A DNA stretch of 64,000 nucleotides, from contig NZ_BAABHF010000035.1 of NCBI RefSeq assembly GCF_039541955.1, forward strand, positions 124,001-188,000. Direction: 5' to 3'. How positions within the stretch are numbered: the stretch's first letter is position 1; the number at the start of each line of letters is the position of its first letter. Made by a program: the position numbers and the translations under genes. The notes under the pieces were generated by a model. That model did not search any database. It saw only the letters and a program-made list of their open reading frames with translations, and was not told where the DNA came from. Source of the DNA: Actinoallomurus oryzae (GTDB lineage: Bacteria > Actinomycetota > Actinomycetes > Streptosporangiales > Streptosporangiaceae). This document shows, in pieces, positions 33,766 through 42,904 of this stretch.

Positions 33766-35274
33766 ATGGTAGAGCGCTACGTGATGGCGGTCGACCAGGG
33801 TACGACGTCCACGCGATGCATCCTCTTCGACCACGGCGGGCGCCTGGTGTCGGTGACGCAGCGCGAGCACAAGCAGCACTTTCCCCGGCCCGGCTGGGTC
33901 GAGCACGACGCGATGGAGATCTGGCGCAACCTCGAACGGATCGCCCCGGAGGCGGTCGCGCAGGCGGGGGCGACCCCCGACCAGGTCGCCGCCCTGGGCA
34001 TCGCCAACCAGCGCGAGACCACGGTGATGTGGGACCGGCACACCGGCCGGCCGATCGGCCATGCGATCGTGTGGCAGGACACGCGCACCGACCGCCTCGT
34101 CGACGAGCTGGCCGCGCACCCGCGGGCCGACATCGTCCGCGAGCGCTGCGGGCTGCCCCTGGCGACCTACTTCTCCGCCCCGCGCATCCGCTGGATGCTC
34201 GACAACCGGCCCGGCCTGCGCGAACGCGCCGAACGCGGCGACGTGCTCTTCGGGACGATGGAGAGCTGGCTGATCTGGAACCTCACCGGCGGTCCCGACG
34301 GCGGCCTGCACGTCACCGACGTCACCAACGCGAGCCGCACGCTCCTGATGAACCTCACGACGCTCGACTGGGACGACGAGCTGCTGGACTTCTTCGGCGT
34401 GCCGCGGGCGATGCTGCCGCGGATCCGGCCCTCGACCGAGACGTACGGCCCGGCGCGGCGCGTGCTGCCCGGCGTGCGCATCGCCGCCGCGCTCGGCGAC
34501 CAGCAGGCGGCGCTGTTCGGGCAGACCTGCTTCGCCCCCGGCGAGGCCAAGTGCACGTACGGCACGGGCGCGTTCCTGCTGCTCAACACCGGCAACGAGC
34601 CGGTCCGCTCGGCGCACGGCCTGCTCACGACGGTGGGGTACCAGATCGGCTCGGAGCCGGCCGTCTACGCGCTCGAGGGGTCCATCGCGATCACCGGCGC
34701 GCTCGTGCAGTGGTTCCGCGACGGGCTCGGCATCATCGGCAGCGCCCCGGAGATCGAGACGCTGGCGCGCACGGTGGACGACAACGGCGGCTGCTACATC
34801 GTGCCCGCCTTCTCCGGGCTGTTCACGCCGTACTGGCGCAGCGAGGCCCGCGGCATCATCGTCGGCCTGACCTCCTACATCACCAAGGGGCACCTGGCCC
34901 GGGCGGTGCTGGAGGCCACCGGCTGGCAGACCCGCGAGGTGGTCGACGCGATGAACGCCGACTCCGGCCTGGCGCTCAAGGCGCTCAAGGTGGACGGCGG
35001 CATGACCGCCGACAACCTGCTCATGCAGTTCATCTCCGACGTCCTCAACGTGCCGGTGATCCGGCCGATGGCCGCCGAGACCGTCTCGCTCGGCGCCGCG
35101 TACGCCGCCGGGCTCGCGGTCGGCTACTGGCCCGACCTGGAGGGGCTGCGACGCAACTGGCACCGTGCCGCCCAGTGGCTCCCGGCGATGGACCCCGCGC
35201 GGCGCGAGGTGGAGTACGACAACTGGCACCGGGCCGTGGAACGCACCTTCGACTGGATCAAGCCGGAGAGCTGA
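33766..35274 (+). CDS. glpK2: Glycerol kinase (second copy)
   Basis: 502 aa, intact FGGY kinase: MAVDQGTTSTRCILFDHGGR, NQRETTVMWDRHTGRPIGHA, YGTGAFLLLNTGNEPVRS, DGGMTADNLLMQFISDVLNV. It differs throughout from the first copy, so it is an old paralogue rather than a recent duplicate. GGAGGTGGGG precedes the ATG. Co-transcribed with the IclR regulator. It may phosphorylate glycerol under other conditions or a related triol; catalytic motifs give no hint of loss. Confidence 0.93.
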   Translation: MVERYVMAVDQGTTSTRCILFDHGGRLVSVTQREHKQHFPRPGWVEHDAMEIWRNLERIAPEAVAQAGATPDQVAALGIANQRETTVMWDRHTGRPIGHAIVWQDTRTDRLVDELAAHPRADIVRERCGLPLATYFSAPRIRWMLDNRPGLRERAERGDVLFGTMESWLIWNLTGGPDGGLHVTDVTNASRTLLMNLTTLDWDDELLDFFGVPRAMLPRIRPSTETYGPARRVLPGVRIAAALGDQQAALFGQTCFAPGEAKCTYGTGAFLLLNTGNEPVRSAHGLLTTVGYQIGSEPAVYALEGSIAITGALVQWFRDGLGIIGSAPEIETLARTVDDNGGCYIVPAFSGLFTPYWRSEARGIIVGLTSYITKGHLARAVLEATGWQTREVVDAMNADSGLALKALKVDGGMTADNLLMQFISDVLNVPVIRPMAAETVSLGAAYAAGLAVGYWPDLEGLRRNWHRAAQWLPAMDPARREVEYDNWHRAVERTFDWIKPES

Positions 35275-35301
35275 CGGAATCGCGGACGCCGGCGAACGCG
35301 G

Positions 35302-36471
35302 TCACCGGCCGGCGGCCCGGCCCTTCCAGTCGAGGCAGAGCACGACCGCGTCGTCGGCGAGTTCGGCCCCGCGATGGTAGTCGAGCAGGCCGCGGGTGAG
35401 CGTGCGCACCGCCTCCGACGGGCTCTGCAGCTGTGTCTGGCGCAGCGCGGCGGCCAGCGCCGAGGCCCCGTACGCCTCACCGCGCGGCGAGCGGGCGGTG
35501 TGGAAGCCGTCGCTGAAGATGACGAGGCGGTCGCCGCTCTCGACGGCGAACTCCTGCTCGGTGTAGCGCGTGTCGTCGAACATGCCGAGGGGAAGCTGCG
35601 CCTCCAGCCCGACCGGCTCGACCGTGCCGTTCCGCATCCGGAAGATCTTCGGTGACCCGGCGTCGACGGCGCCGACCCGGCCCGTCGCCACGTCGAACCG
35701 CAGCAGGAGCGTGGAGACGTGCCACCGCCCGTGGTGCTGGTTGAAGATCGTCTCGTTGGCGAGCGTCGCCTGGTCGACGAGGTCGGCCCCGGACCGGCGG
35801 GCGTTGCGCAGGGCGCCGACGGCCAGCTGCGTCAGCAGCGCCGCCTCCGCGCCCCGTCCCATGCCGTTGGTCACGGACACGGTCAGGTGCTCGGCCGCGG
35901 TCGACCAGTCGAAGTTGTCGCCCCAGATCGCGTAGGCGGGCTCGAGCTGCCCGGCGAGGTGGTACTCGTCGGTGACGCACGAACGTCCGGGCAGCAGCTC
36001 CCACTGGATCTCCGCGGCGAGGGTGAGCCGGGTGCGCCGCCGGGCACGCCGGAAGACGTCGGTGCCCGCGTCGGCGATCTTCAGCGCGCGGGCCACCACG
36101 CCGGCGACCGCGCACAGCTCCTCGCGCGTCGCGGTGTCCGGTTCGCCCGGCAGGGCGACCGTGAGGACGCCGCTGCGGTCGCCCCACACCGCGAGCGGCA
36201 GGTGGAGGTCCCAGGCGCCGCCGTCCTCGGACTTGGCCGTCACCGGCTCCTGCGCGGCGAACGCGCGCCCGGCGGACGTGCCGTCCATGGGGAACGCCGG
36301 CCGCCCGGAGACCACGGGGACGAGGAAGTCGAGCCGGTAGTCCGCGAGGAGCAGGTCCACGGAGGCCGCTCCGTAGGCCTGTTCGATCACGGTCGCCACG
36401 GTCCCCGCCAAGGCGTGTGGCTGCGCCTCCCAGATGGCGCGTTCGACGGTGCTCAGCTGGTCTTTGGACAT
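35302..36471 (-). CDS. PP2C/SpoIIE-type phosphatase with altered metal site
   Basis: 389 aa. Residues 1-145 look GAF-like; from about 160 a SpoIIE phosphatase domain follows (YHLAGQLEPAYAIWGDNFDW, LLLRFDVATGRVGAVDAGSP, FSDGFHTARS, LADDAVVLCL). The metal motif that normally reads D-x-M/x-G-H-G is VTNGMGRG, replacing Asp with Asn and His with Arg. Other Asp ligands remain, so activity may be reduced or changed. ATG 36471 chosen. Divergent from a MarR regulator and near the stressosome operon. Confidence 0.85.
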   Translation of the reverse strand: MSKDQLSTVERAIWEAQPHALAGTVATVIEQAYGAASVDLLLADYRLDFLVPVVSGRPAFPMDGTSAGRAFAAQEPVTAKSEDGGAWDLHLPLAVWGDRSGVLTVALPGEPDTATREELCAVAGVVARALKIADAGTDVFRRARRRTRLTLAAEIQWELLPGRSCVTDEYHLAGQLEPAYAIWGDNFDWSTAAEHLTVSVTNGMGRGAEAALLTQLAVGALRNARRSGADLVDQATLANETIFNQHHGRWHVSTLLLRFDVATGRVGAVDAGSPKIFRMRNGTVEPVGLEAQLPLGMFDDTRYTEQEFAVESGDRLVIFSDGFHTARSPRGEAYGASALAAALRQTQLQSPSEAVRTLTRGLLDYHRGAELADDAVVLCLDWKGRAAGR

Positions 36472-36570
36472 GATCTCGTCTCGGTCGGTCGGGCGCACGC
36501 GCGCGGGGGCAGGTGTCTCGTGCGGCGCATGAGGAGTGACTGCACACGCGCGATGGGTGACAGGCGGGGT

Positions 36571-37071
36571 ATGGTGGCGGATGTGGGTGATTCATCGCAG
36601 CTGTCACAAAGCGCTGCTGCGATCGATCTTGCGGCCGAGGCGCTCGTCCGGATCTGGACCGGTCCGCAGAACGCGCCCGGGGTGCCGGTGCCAGCGACCC
36701 AGCTGCGTGTTCTCTTCGTCGTGGAGCAGAGCGGGGCCATCAATCTCAGTGGCCTGGCGAACGAGCTCGGCGCGCTCCTGTCGTCGGCCAGCAGGCTGTG
36801 TGACCGCCTGGAGGCCGCCGGGCTGATTGTACGTGAGTCCGGCCAGCAGTCCCGGCGGGAGATCGCGATCCGGCTGAGCCCCGACGGCGAGGCGCTCCTC
36901 GATCGCGTACGCCGCGAGCGGCAGGAGCAGATCACCAAGGTCCTCGCGCAGATGCCCGTGGGCGCCCGCCAGGCGCTGCTCACCGGCCTCACCGAGTTCC
37001 AGAACGCCGCCGGCGCGCAGTCGCGGCCCGGCACGCCCGGCTCGGAGCAGTCCTTCTCGATGCCCGCCTGA
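36571..37071 (+). CDS. MarR-family regulator
   Basis: About 166 aa. Winged helix: LRVLFVVEQSGAINLSGLAN, ELGALLSSASRLCDRLEAAG, LIVRESGQQSRREIAIRLSP, then a dimer helix. An Ala/Gly/Ser-rich tail ends the protein. Start uncertain (ATG 36571; ATG 36553 or GTG 36583 possible). It lies between two SpoIIE phosphatase genes, divergent from one and convergent with the other, so it may act in the same stress signalling set. Confidence 0.86.
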   Translation: MVADVGDSSQLSQSAAAIDLAAEALVRIWTGPQNAPGVPVPATQLRVLFVVEQSGAINLSGLANELGALLSSASRLCDRLEAAGLIVRESGQQSRREIAIRLSPDGEALLDRVRRERQEQITKVLAQMPVGARQALLTGLTEFQNAAGAQSRPGTPGSEQSFSMPA

Positions 37072-37122
37072 CCGCGCCGGCCTGACCGCGCCGGCCCGAC
37101 CGACCGCCTCGGGCACCGTCCC

Positions 37123-38853
37123 TCAAGGATCGTCGGTCACCGCGTCCTCGTTCTCCGTCTCGCGGCGGGGGTCCTCCGGCCGCGGTCCGATCCGGAACAT
37201 CAGCAGGCAGGTGTCGTCCTCGCGCGCGCTGTCGTGCAGCATCTCGGACAGGACGCTGTCGGCGACCGCGTCCAGATCGCCCTTCGCCCGGCCGAGGGCG
37301 CGCGCAAGCCGGTCGATGCCGTCGCCGAGGGGCACGCCACGCCGCTCGATGAGGCCGTCGGTGTAGAACAGCACGATCGAGCCGGGCTCGGGCCGGATGC
37401 CGAACTCCCGCAGGTCGGCGCCCTCCAGCGGCATGCCGAGCAGGAAGTCGTGGCCCTCCAGCACGGTGACCGTGCCGTCGGGCGCGCGGACCAGGGGCGG
37501 CGGGTGCCCGGCGTTGGACCAGCGCAGCAGGCCGTCGGGCGACACCTGGACGAGCACCGCGGTGGCCAGGTCGTCCGGTTGCAGGTGCGACAGCATGCGG
37601 TGCATGCGGGTGAGCACCTCACCGGGCCCGCCGGCGTCGACGGCGTACGCGCGCAGCGTGGTGCGCAGCTGCCCCATGAGGGCGGCGGCCTGCAGGCCGT
37701 GGCCCGTGACGTCGCCGACCCCGGCGACGATGTCGCCGTCCGGGCGCTCGAAGGCGTCGTACCAGTCCCCGCCGACGTTCAGACCCGCCTCCGCGGGCAG
37801 GTAGCGGGCGGTGAACCGGAGCCGCCCGGCCGCCGGCAGGTCGGTGAGCATGGCGCGCTGGAGGATCTCGGCGACGTCACGCTCGCGTTCGTAGCGCAGG
37901 GCGTTGTCGGTGGCGGCGGCGGCGAGCCGGGCCAGCTCGCCGAAGACCACGACGTCTTCGGCGCCGAAGGAGTCCTCCGGGGGCTCGGCGGCCAGCACGC
38001 CGAGCGTCGTGCCGCGCGAGATCAGCGGGATGGCGAGGAGCTGCTGCCGGTCGAAGGTGGTGTCGACACCCGCGGCGGCCGGCTCGTCGCCCGGCGCGCG
38101 GGTGGCGTGCTGCGCCCGGCCGCTGGCGAAGGCCTTCTCCACCAGCGGTGGGGGGCGCTCGGCCCCGGCCGTGGGCGGGAGCGGCTCCAGCAGTCCGGGC
38201 TCGCGGGCCAGCCACGCGGTCATCGCGGACGCGTGGCGCGGGACGACGATGCCGCGCAGCCGGCCGAGGATCTGCTCGTGGTCGAGCGACTCGGACAGGA
38301 CCGCGCCGGCGTGGGCGAGGAACGCCAGCCGGGCGCGCGAGGCCTCGGCCGCGGCGTGGGCCGCGCGCTCGGCGTCGAGCAGCCGGCGCTGCTGTTCGCC
38401 GGCGTGGCGGAGCCGTTCGGTGGTCTCGGCCAGCTCGGCGTGGAGCGCGAGCACGCCCTGGTTGGTCTGCTCCAGCTCCTGCCGGTGCCAGCCGAGGGCC
38501 TCGTGCTGTTCGATGATGAGGTCGAGCAGCGCGGTGCCGCCACCTTTGCCCGACCAACCGACCCCGACCGACCTCCCGGCGTCGTCGTCTCCGGCCCCGC
38601 CGTCGGCGTTGATCGGCGCCGTGGCCGTACGGTCGGCTCCCCCGCCGCCGCCCACCGTCGCCCGCAGGTACGACTCACCGACGGTCAGCGTCAGCCGGCC
38701 GCCGGGGTGATGGTCGCGCACCGCCCGCGCGACCGTCGCGAGGAACCCGGGCCTCTCGTCGGCGGCGACGCCGAACCGGCTCATCGCCTCCGCGACGGCC
38801 GTCAGGGCGGCCGCCGGGTCGGTGACCGGCCCATGGTGGATCCGCTGGCTCAT
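37123..38853 (-). CDS. RsbU-like PP2C phosphatase with GAF domain
   Basis: 576 aa. The N-terminus (about 1-85) is a short alpha/beta region, followed by a coiled-coil (HAELAETTERLRHAGEQQRR to about 180), a GAF domain (about 185-325, LLAIPLISRGTTLGVLAAEP) and a SpoIIE phosphatase domain with all metal motifs: VGGDWYDAFE, GVGDVTGHGLQAAALM, VLFYTDGLIERRG and EDDTCLLMF. Likely dephosphorylates an STAS anti-anti-sigma factor. Its ATG overlaps the upstream stop codon (ATGA), making it last gene of the RsbRST operon. Confidence 0.92.
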   Translation of the reverse strand: MSQRIHHGPVTDPAAALTAVAEAMSRFGVAADERPGFLATVARAVRDHHPGGRLTLTVGESYLRATVGGGGGADRTATAPINADGGAGDDDAGRSVGVGWSGKGGGTALLDLIIEQHEALGWHRQELEQTNQGVLALHAELAETTERLRHAGEQQRRLLDAERAAHAAAEASRARLAFLAHAGAVLSESLDHEQILGRLRGIVVPRHASAMTAWLAREPGLLEPLPPTAGAERPPPLVEKAFASGRAQHATRAPGDEPAAAGVDTTFDRQQLLAIPLISRGTTLGVLAAEPPEDSFGAEDVVVFGELARLAAAATDNALRYERERDVAEILQRAMLTDLPAAGRLRFTARYLPAEAGLNVGGDWYDAFERPDGDIVAGVGDVTGHGLQAAALMGQLRTTLRAYAVDAGGPGEVLTRMHRMLSHLQPDDLATAVLVQVSPDGLLRWSNAGHPPPLVRAPDGTVTVLEGHDFLLGMPLEGADLREFGIRPEPGSIVLFYTDGLIERRGVPLGDGIDRLARALGRAKGDLDAVADSVLSEMLHDSAREDDTCLLMFRIGPRPEDPRRETENEDAVTDDP

Positions 38854-39896
38854 CGAGACCCATTCTCCGGTGCCGTGCGGACGACGACAACGGCGGCGTC
38901 GTCGTTGCCGCGCAGGGCGTCACGCCAGATCAGGGCCGCGAGGATCGCCGGATGATGGTGGTCGGCACGCGGATAGTCGGCGAGGTTCCACCGGCTCGTG
39001 ATGCCGTCGGTGTGCAGGATGAGAACGGCGGGCGCCCGCCAGTCCGCCGAGACGACGCTGTGCGACCGGGTGCGGGTGGCGACCTGGGGACCGTGGCCGG
39101 CGCCGAGGATGCCGGGCCGTGAGACGAGCGCCTGGTCGGTGCCGGGCCGGAACAGCCGGCCCGTGACGTTTCCCATGCCGGCGAAGCTCAGCCGGCGCGA
39201 CCAGCCGTCGATCTGGGCGATCGCCGCGGCGGCGCCACGGGTGACCCGCAGGCCGAGGTCGATCTCGCTGAGCAGGCCGGCGGAGTCGAGGGCGGGTTGC
39301 CGTTCGAGCAGGTCCAGCGCCGCGCTCCGCGCCTCTGCCGCCTTGACGCCGTGGCCCAGGCCGTCGACGACGCCGACGGTCATGCGGTCGCCGTCCCAGG
39401 CCAGCCCGAAGCCGTCGCCGACCGCCGACTCGTCCGGATGCGGAGAGATGAGGCCGCCGACCTCGACCGATCCGGCGGGTTGCGCCGCGGCCGGGCCGAC
39501 GCGCGCCAGCGCGACGGTGCCCTGCCCGACCCGGCTGTAGAGGTCGAACTGCGCCGCCCCGCGCCGGCACGCTCCGAGCCCGGCTCCCAGCGACGAGCTC
39601 GTGGTGAAGCCGTCGGTCAGCGAGGCGGCCACGTCGGGGATGCCGGGGCCGCGGTCGACGGAAACGAGCTGCACCGCGCCCCGGCCGAAGACGTTGACGA
39701 GCAGCCGTCCGTCCACGGCGTGGCGCACGAGGTTGGTGGCCAGCTCGGTGGCGAGCAGTTCGCAGGTGGCGAGGTCGTTCGGGTCCAGGCCGGCGGCCAG
39801 CGCGGCGGCCGAGGCCGCGGCGGCGGCGCCGTGCACCTGGCTGTCGTCGGTCACGGCGACGTTCCACGCCTCGGTGACCATCACCCGGCCGGTCAT
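38850..39896 (-). CDS. ATPase-SpoIIE phosphatase fusion (RsbX-like)
   Basis: 348 aa. Residues 1-135 are a GHKL serine-kinase-like ATPase (CELLATELATNLVRHAVDGR, VDRGPGIPDVAASLTDG, LGAGLGACRRGAAQFDLY). Residues 155-345 are a SpoIIE/RsbX-type phosphatase (WDGDRMTVGVVDGLGHGVKA, LILHTDGI, GNDDAAVVVV). A single protein with kinase-like and phosphatase halves could reset stressosome STAS proteins in both directions. GGAGG sits 6 bases before ATG 39896. It is 67 bp after rsbT. Confidence 0.9.
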   Translation of the reverse strand: MTGRVMVTEAWNVAVTDDSQVHGAAAAASAAALAAGLDPNDLATCELLATELATNLVRHAVDGRLLVNVFGRGAVQLVSVDRGPGIPDVAASLTDGFTTSSSLGAGLGACRRGAAQFDLYSRVGQGTVALARVGPAAAQPAGSVEVGGLISPHPDESAVGDGFGLAWDGDRMTVGVVDGLGHGVKAAEARSAALDLLERQPALDSAGLLSEIDLGLRVTRGAAAAIAQIDGWSRRLSFAGMGNVTGRLFRPGTDQALVSRPGILGAGHGPQVATRTRSHSVVSADWRAPAVLILHTDGITSRWNLADYPRADHHHPAILAALIWRDALRGNDDAAVVVVRTAPENGSR

Positions 39897-39963
39897 GAGT
39901 CCTCCTGCGTCGGAAGGTGTGACCACAGGGGCGCCGTGTTGCCGATTCGCTCACTGCGTTCGC

Positions 39964-40392
39964 TCATCGCGGCACCCTCTGGGCCGTACGCGACCAGGCG
40001 ACCGCGGTCACGGTCGTCCCCCCGCCGGGCCTGCTGTCGATCGTGAACTCCTGTACCAGGCGGCGCGCGCCGCCGAGGCCCAGGCCCAGGCCGTTGCCGG
40101 TGCTGTAGCCGTCGGACAGCGCGGCGTCCACGTCGGGAATGCCCGGTCCGTCGTCGGTGAAGGTCAGCCGGATGGCACGGCCGCCGGAGTTCTCCACCAC
40201 GGCGAGCTCCATGTGGCCGCCACCGCCGTGTACGAGCGTGTTGCGGGCGAGCTCGCTCGCGGCCGTGACGATCTTCGTCTGTTCGACCAGGCTGAAGCCC
40301 GCGGCGACCGCCGCCTCGCGTACGGCCTGACGTGCCCCGGCGATCTGCACGTCACTGCCGATCTCCAGCCGTGTCACCTCGTCCAGGCTCAT
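39964..40392 (-). CDS. rsbT: RsbT-like serine/threonine kinase
   Basis: 142 aa GHKL kinase: N-box VTAASELARNTLVHGGGGHM, G1-box TDDGPGIPDVDAALSDGYST, G2 GNGLGLGLGGARRLVQEF. In B. subtilis RsbT phosphorylates RsbR and RsbS in the stressosome and then activates RsbU; the same gene order (R, S, T) supports that role here. Its ATG overlaps the rsbS stop codon. Confidence 0.93.
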   Translation of the reverse strand: MSLDEVTRLEIGSDVQIAGARQAVREAAVAAGFSLVEQTKIVTAASELARNTLVHGGGGHMELAVVENSGGRAIRLTFTDDGPGIPDVDAALSDGYSTGNGLGLGLGGARRLVQEFTIDSRPGGGTTVTAVAWSRTAQRVPR

Positions 40393-40763
40393 CGACCGGC
40401 CTGTCCCTGGAACAGCGCCATCGCGTCTTCCAGCGAGCGCGCGGTCTCCAGCCCGCGCAGGCTGAGCCCCATCTCCACCAGCGTAATGGCCACGGAGGGA
40501 CGCATCCCCGCCACCACCGTACGGCCCGCGAGCATGTTCGTCGCCGCCGCGATCTCCGACAGGACACGTGCGAGGAAGGAGTCGACGATCTCCACGCCGG
40601 AGATCTCGATGACCACACCGCGGGCGCCGGCGGCGGCCATCTCGGTGAGGTCGCTCTGGAGCGCGAGCGCGGACTCGTCGGTCAGCTCCTGCTGGATGGC
40701 GGCGATGAGGATCTCGCCCATGCGCAGGACCGAGACGCGCCCCGCGCCCGCATCCGCGGTCAC
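40389..40763 (-). CDS. rsbS: RsbS-like STAS-domain stressosome protein
   Basis: 124 aa, one STAS domain. The phosphorylatable Ser is in VVIEISGVEIVDSFLARVLS (DSF), matching Ser59 of B. subtilis RsbS. The C-terminal half has VVAGMRPSVAITLVEMG. GTG 40763 is chosen because it overlaps the rsbR stop codon (GTGA). Overlaps rsbT by 4 bp on the other side. Confidence 0.92.
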   Translation of the reverse strand: MTADAGAGRVSVLRMGEILIAAIQQELTDESALALQSDLTEMAAAGARGVVIEISGVEIVDSFLARVLSEIAAATNMLAGRTVVAGMRPSVAITLVEMGLSLRGLETARSLEDAMALFQGQAGR

Positions 40764-41620
40764 CCCTGCCCCACGACGACGGAGACGCCCGCCTTCTCCA
40801 GCGCCCACCCCAGGGCGTCGGCCAGCGTCGCCCGCGTGGAGATGTCGCCCAGGTCGATGCCCAGCTGCACGATGGTCTGCGCGATCTGGGGCCGGATGCC
40901 GCTGATGACGCACTCGGCGCCCATGAGGCGCACCGCCATCGCGGTCTTGAGCAGGTACTGCGCGACGACGGTGTCGACCATCGGCACGCCCGTGATGTCG
41001 AGGATCGCCATGTCGGCGTTCTGGTCGACGATCGCCTGCAGCAGCGTCTCCATCACCACCTGCGTGCGGGCGCTGTCGAGGGTGCCGATCAGCGGCACGG
41101 CGACCACCCGGTCCCACAGCTTGATGACCGGGGTGGAGAGCTCGAGGAGCTGCTGGCGCTGCCGGTCGATGATCTCGGCGCCCTCGCTCAGCGCGATCTC
41201 CATGACCACGACCCGCAGGGTGCCCATGAGCTCCACCGTCGCCAGCGGCACCGCGCCGTCGGCACCGCCCGGCTCGCGGGCGACGATCTCGAGCACGGGA
41301 CGCTTGAGGTCGGCGACCTCGGCGGTGATCTGCTGGAGTGTGGCGCCGGACCGGGTGCGCCCCGTGACCATCTGCGCCAGGTGCGGCCGGACGCGTTCGA
41401 AGCCGGGCGCGGAGGTGTCGTCGAGGCGCTCGTGGCGGGCGACCTCGGCCAGAACCTGCACGAGCCGGTGCGCCGCCGCCACGGCCGCGTCACGGCCGGT
41501 CGTGTAGACGTTGCGGAAGAGCGGGAGGTCCGCCCACTGCTGTGCCACCTGCTCGCCGCGCGTCTCCAGAACCTGCGCGACCGTCGCGGCCCCAGAGCCG
41601 TCTGAATCCACCGAAGTCAC
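40760..41620 (-). CDS. rsbR: RsbR-like stressosome sensor protein
   Basis: 286 aa. N-terminal four-helix/non-haem globin-like half (residues 1-155), which is variable in the family, and a C-terminal STAS domain (about 165-280). Two phosphorylatable Thr positions are visible in MAILDITGVPMVDTVVAQYL. RsbR proteins build the stressosome core with RsbS. GTG 41620 has GGGAG eight bases upstream. First gene of a five-gene stress operon. Confidence 0.92.
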   Translation of the reverse strand: MTSVDSDGSGAATVAQVLETRGEQVAQQWADLPLFRNVYTTGRDAAVAAAHRLVQVLAEVARHERLDDTSAPGFERVRPHLAQMVTGRTRSGATLQQITAEVADLKRPVLEIVAREPGGADGAVPLATVELMGTLRVVVMEIALSEGAEIIDRQRQQLLELSTPVIKLWDRVVAVPLIGTLDSARTQVVMETLLQAIVDQNADMAILDITGVPMVDTVVAQYLLKTAMAVRLMGAECVISGIRPQIAQTIVQLGIDLGDISTRATLADALGWALEKAGVSVVVGQG

Positions 41621-41802
41621 CCGTATTCTCCCTGGTTACCTGATCGAACCGACGGAGCCGGCGCCCCCGCGCCCGCCTGGCCCGGCCGCACCGGACCGGC
41701 GGCGTCACCCGCCGACCGCGCCCGGAACGGCCGCCCCGCATCCGGGGTCACGCAAAAGCTTGCCAAGCGACAATCGTATCGAATCGCCACCTACAACGCG
41801 CG

Positions 41803-42441
41803 TCAGGTCGCGCGGTGCGCCCAGCGCGCGACGCGGCGGCCGATCAGAAGGTAGGCCACGACCGCGCCCAACGTGTTGAGGATGACGTCGTCGGCGTCGA
41901 ACGCGCGTCCGGCGATCACCGTGCCCTGCACGGTCTCGATGCAGAGTGAGACGAACGCGACCGTGAGGAGGATCCGCAGCGGGCCGCGGAAGCGGTTGGA
42001 CAGGACCGGCAGCAGCACGCCGAGCGGCGCGAGCAGCACGATGTTGCCCCCGATCTCCAGCAGCGCGGCCTTGACGCTCGGCTGGTCGAGATAGAGCCGG
42101 AGCGTCTGCCCGGGATGGGTGTTGTCGTGCACGTACTTGCCGGCGCCCGGCTCCGGCCGGAGCGTGAGCCGGGTGATCACCCAGGCGAAGGCCACGACGC
42201 CGGCGAGGCCCATGAGGATCCACAGACCGCGCACCAGGTACGACGAGAAGGATCGGGCGTTCTTCTTCCCGGGCTTCTTTCCGGGCTTCTTCGCGGACGA
42301 CCCCTTCTTCGCCGAGGAGTCGCCACGGCGCCTTCCTGTGGACGGCATGGCCGTCTTTTTCGCCGGGGGTCTGGCTCTCTGGGACGAGTCCGTCTTCGAC
42401 GCGGGCTTCCGGGACGCGGATGATGGCTTCGTCGTGGACAC
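41803..42441 (-). CDS. VanZ-like membrane protein with Lys-rich N-terminus
   Basis: 212 aa. A disordered Ser/Lys-rich stretch of about 65 residues (SSAKKGSSAKKPGKKPGKKN) precedes four helices of a VanZ-like domain (GLWILMGLAGVVAFAWVITR, IGGNIVLLAPLGVLLPVL, LRILLTVAFVSLCIETVQ, NTLGAVVAYLLIGRRVA). VanZ proteins are linked to glycopeptide resistance in some bacteria, but most homologues have no known role. GTG start at 42441. The 182 bp to rsbR carry no recognised gene. Confidence 0.85.
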   Translation of the reverse strand: MSTTKPSSASRKPASKTDSSQRARPPAKKTAMPSTGRRRGDSSAKKGSSAKKPGKKPGKKNARSFSSYLVRGLWILMGLAGVVAFAWVITRLTLRPEPGAGKYVHDNTHPGQTLRLYLDQPSVKAALLEIGGNIVLLAPLGVLLPVLSNRFRGPLRILLTVAFVSLCIETVQGTVIAGRAFDADDVILNTLGAVVAYLLIGRRVARWAHRAT

Positions 42442-42540
42442 GACCTAGCAATCCCCAATCCCGGACGCCCTATCCGTCCCAGGCGCCTCCGGTTTCGCGT
42501 GATCCGTGCGTGCCGGTGACGTTCTGACGGACCGCGCCGG

Positions 42541-42804
42541 TCAGACGAAGGTCTCGTCCACGAAACACCAGCGCCAGTCCTCGCCCGGCTCGAAGGAGCG
42601 GACGACCGGGTGACCGGCCGTACCGGCGTGCGCCCGCGCGTGCCGGTTGGGCGAGGAGTCGCAGCAGCCGATGTGCCCGCAACTCAGGCACTCGCGCAGG
42701 TGCACCCAGCGGGATCCGGTCCGCAGGCAGTCCTCGCAGCCGGCCGTGGTGGACGGGGTCACGCCGGAGGGCAGGGTGACCACGTGCGGGCAGGTCTCGG
42801 ACAT
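42541..42804 (-). CDS. UBP-type zinc finger protein
   Basis: 87 aa, a single zf-UBP domain: CPHVV, CEDCLRTGSRWVHLRECLSC, GHIGCCDSSPNRHARAHAGT, then HPVVRSFEPGEDWRWCF. Cys and His ligands are intact. Stand-alone UBP zinc fingers are frequent in actinomycetes; ubiquitin binding is not relevant there and the role is unknown. GAGGACGG precedes the ATG. Confidence 0.92.
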   Translation of the reverse strand: MSETCPHVVTLPSGVTPSTTAGCEDCLRTGSRWVHLRECLSCGHIGCCDSSPNRHARAHAGTAGHPVVRSFEPGEDWRWCFVDETFV

Positions 42805-42904
42805 CGCGGACCGTCCTCATACTCGGGCCGCCCGGGCGGGCGGCGGCGTTCGGTTCCAGCCTCTCACCACGCCCCGCCGCCGCACCACCGGGCCGTCCCG
42901 CCGG

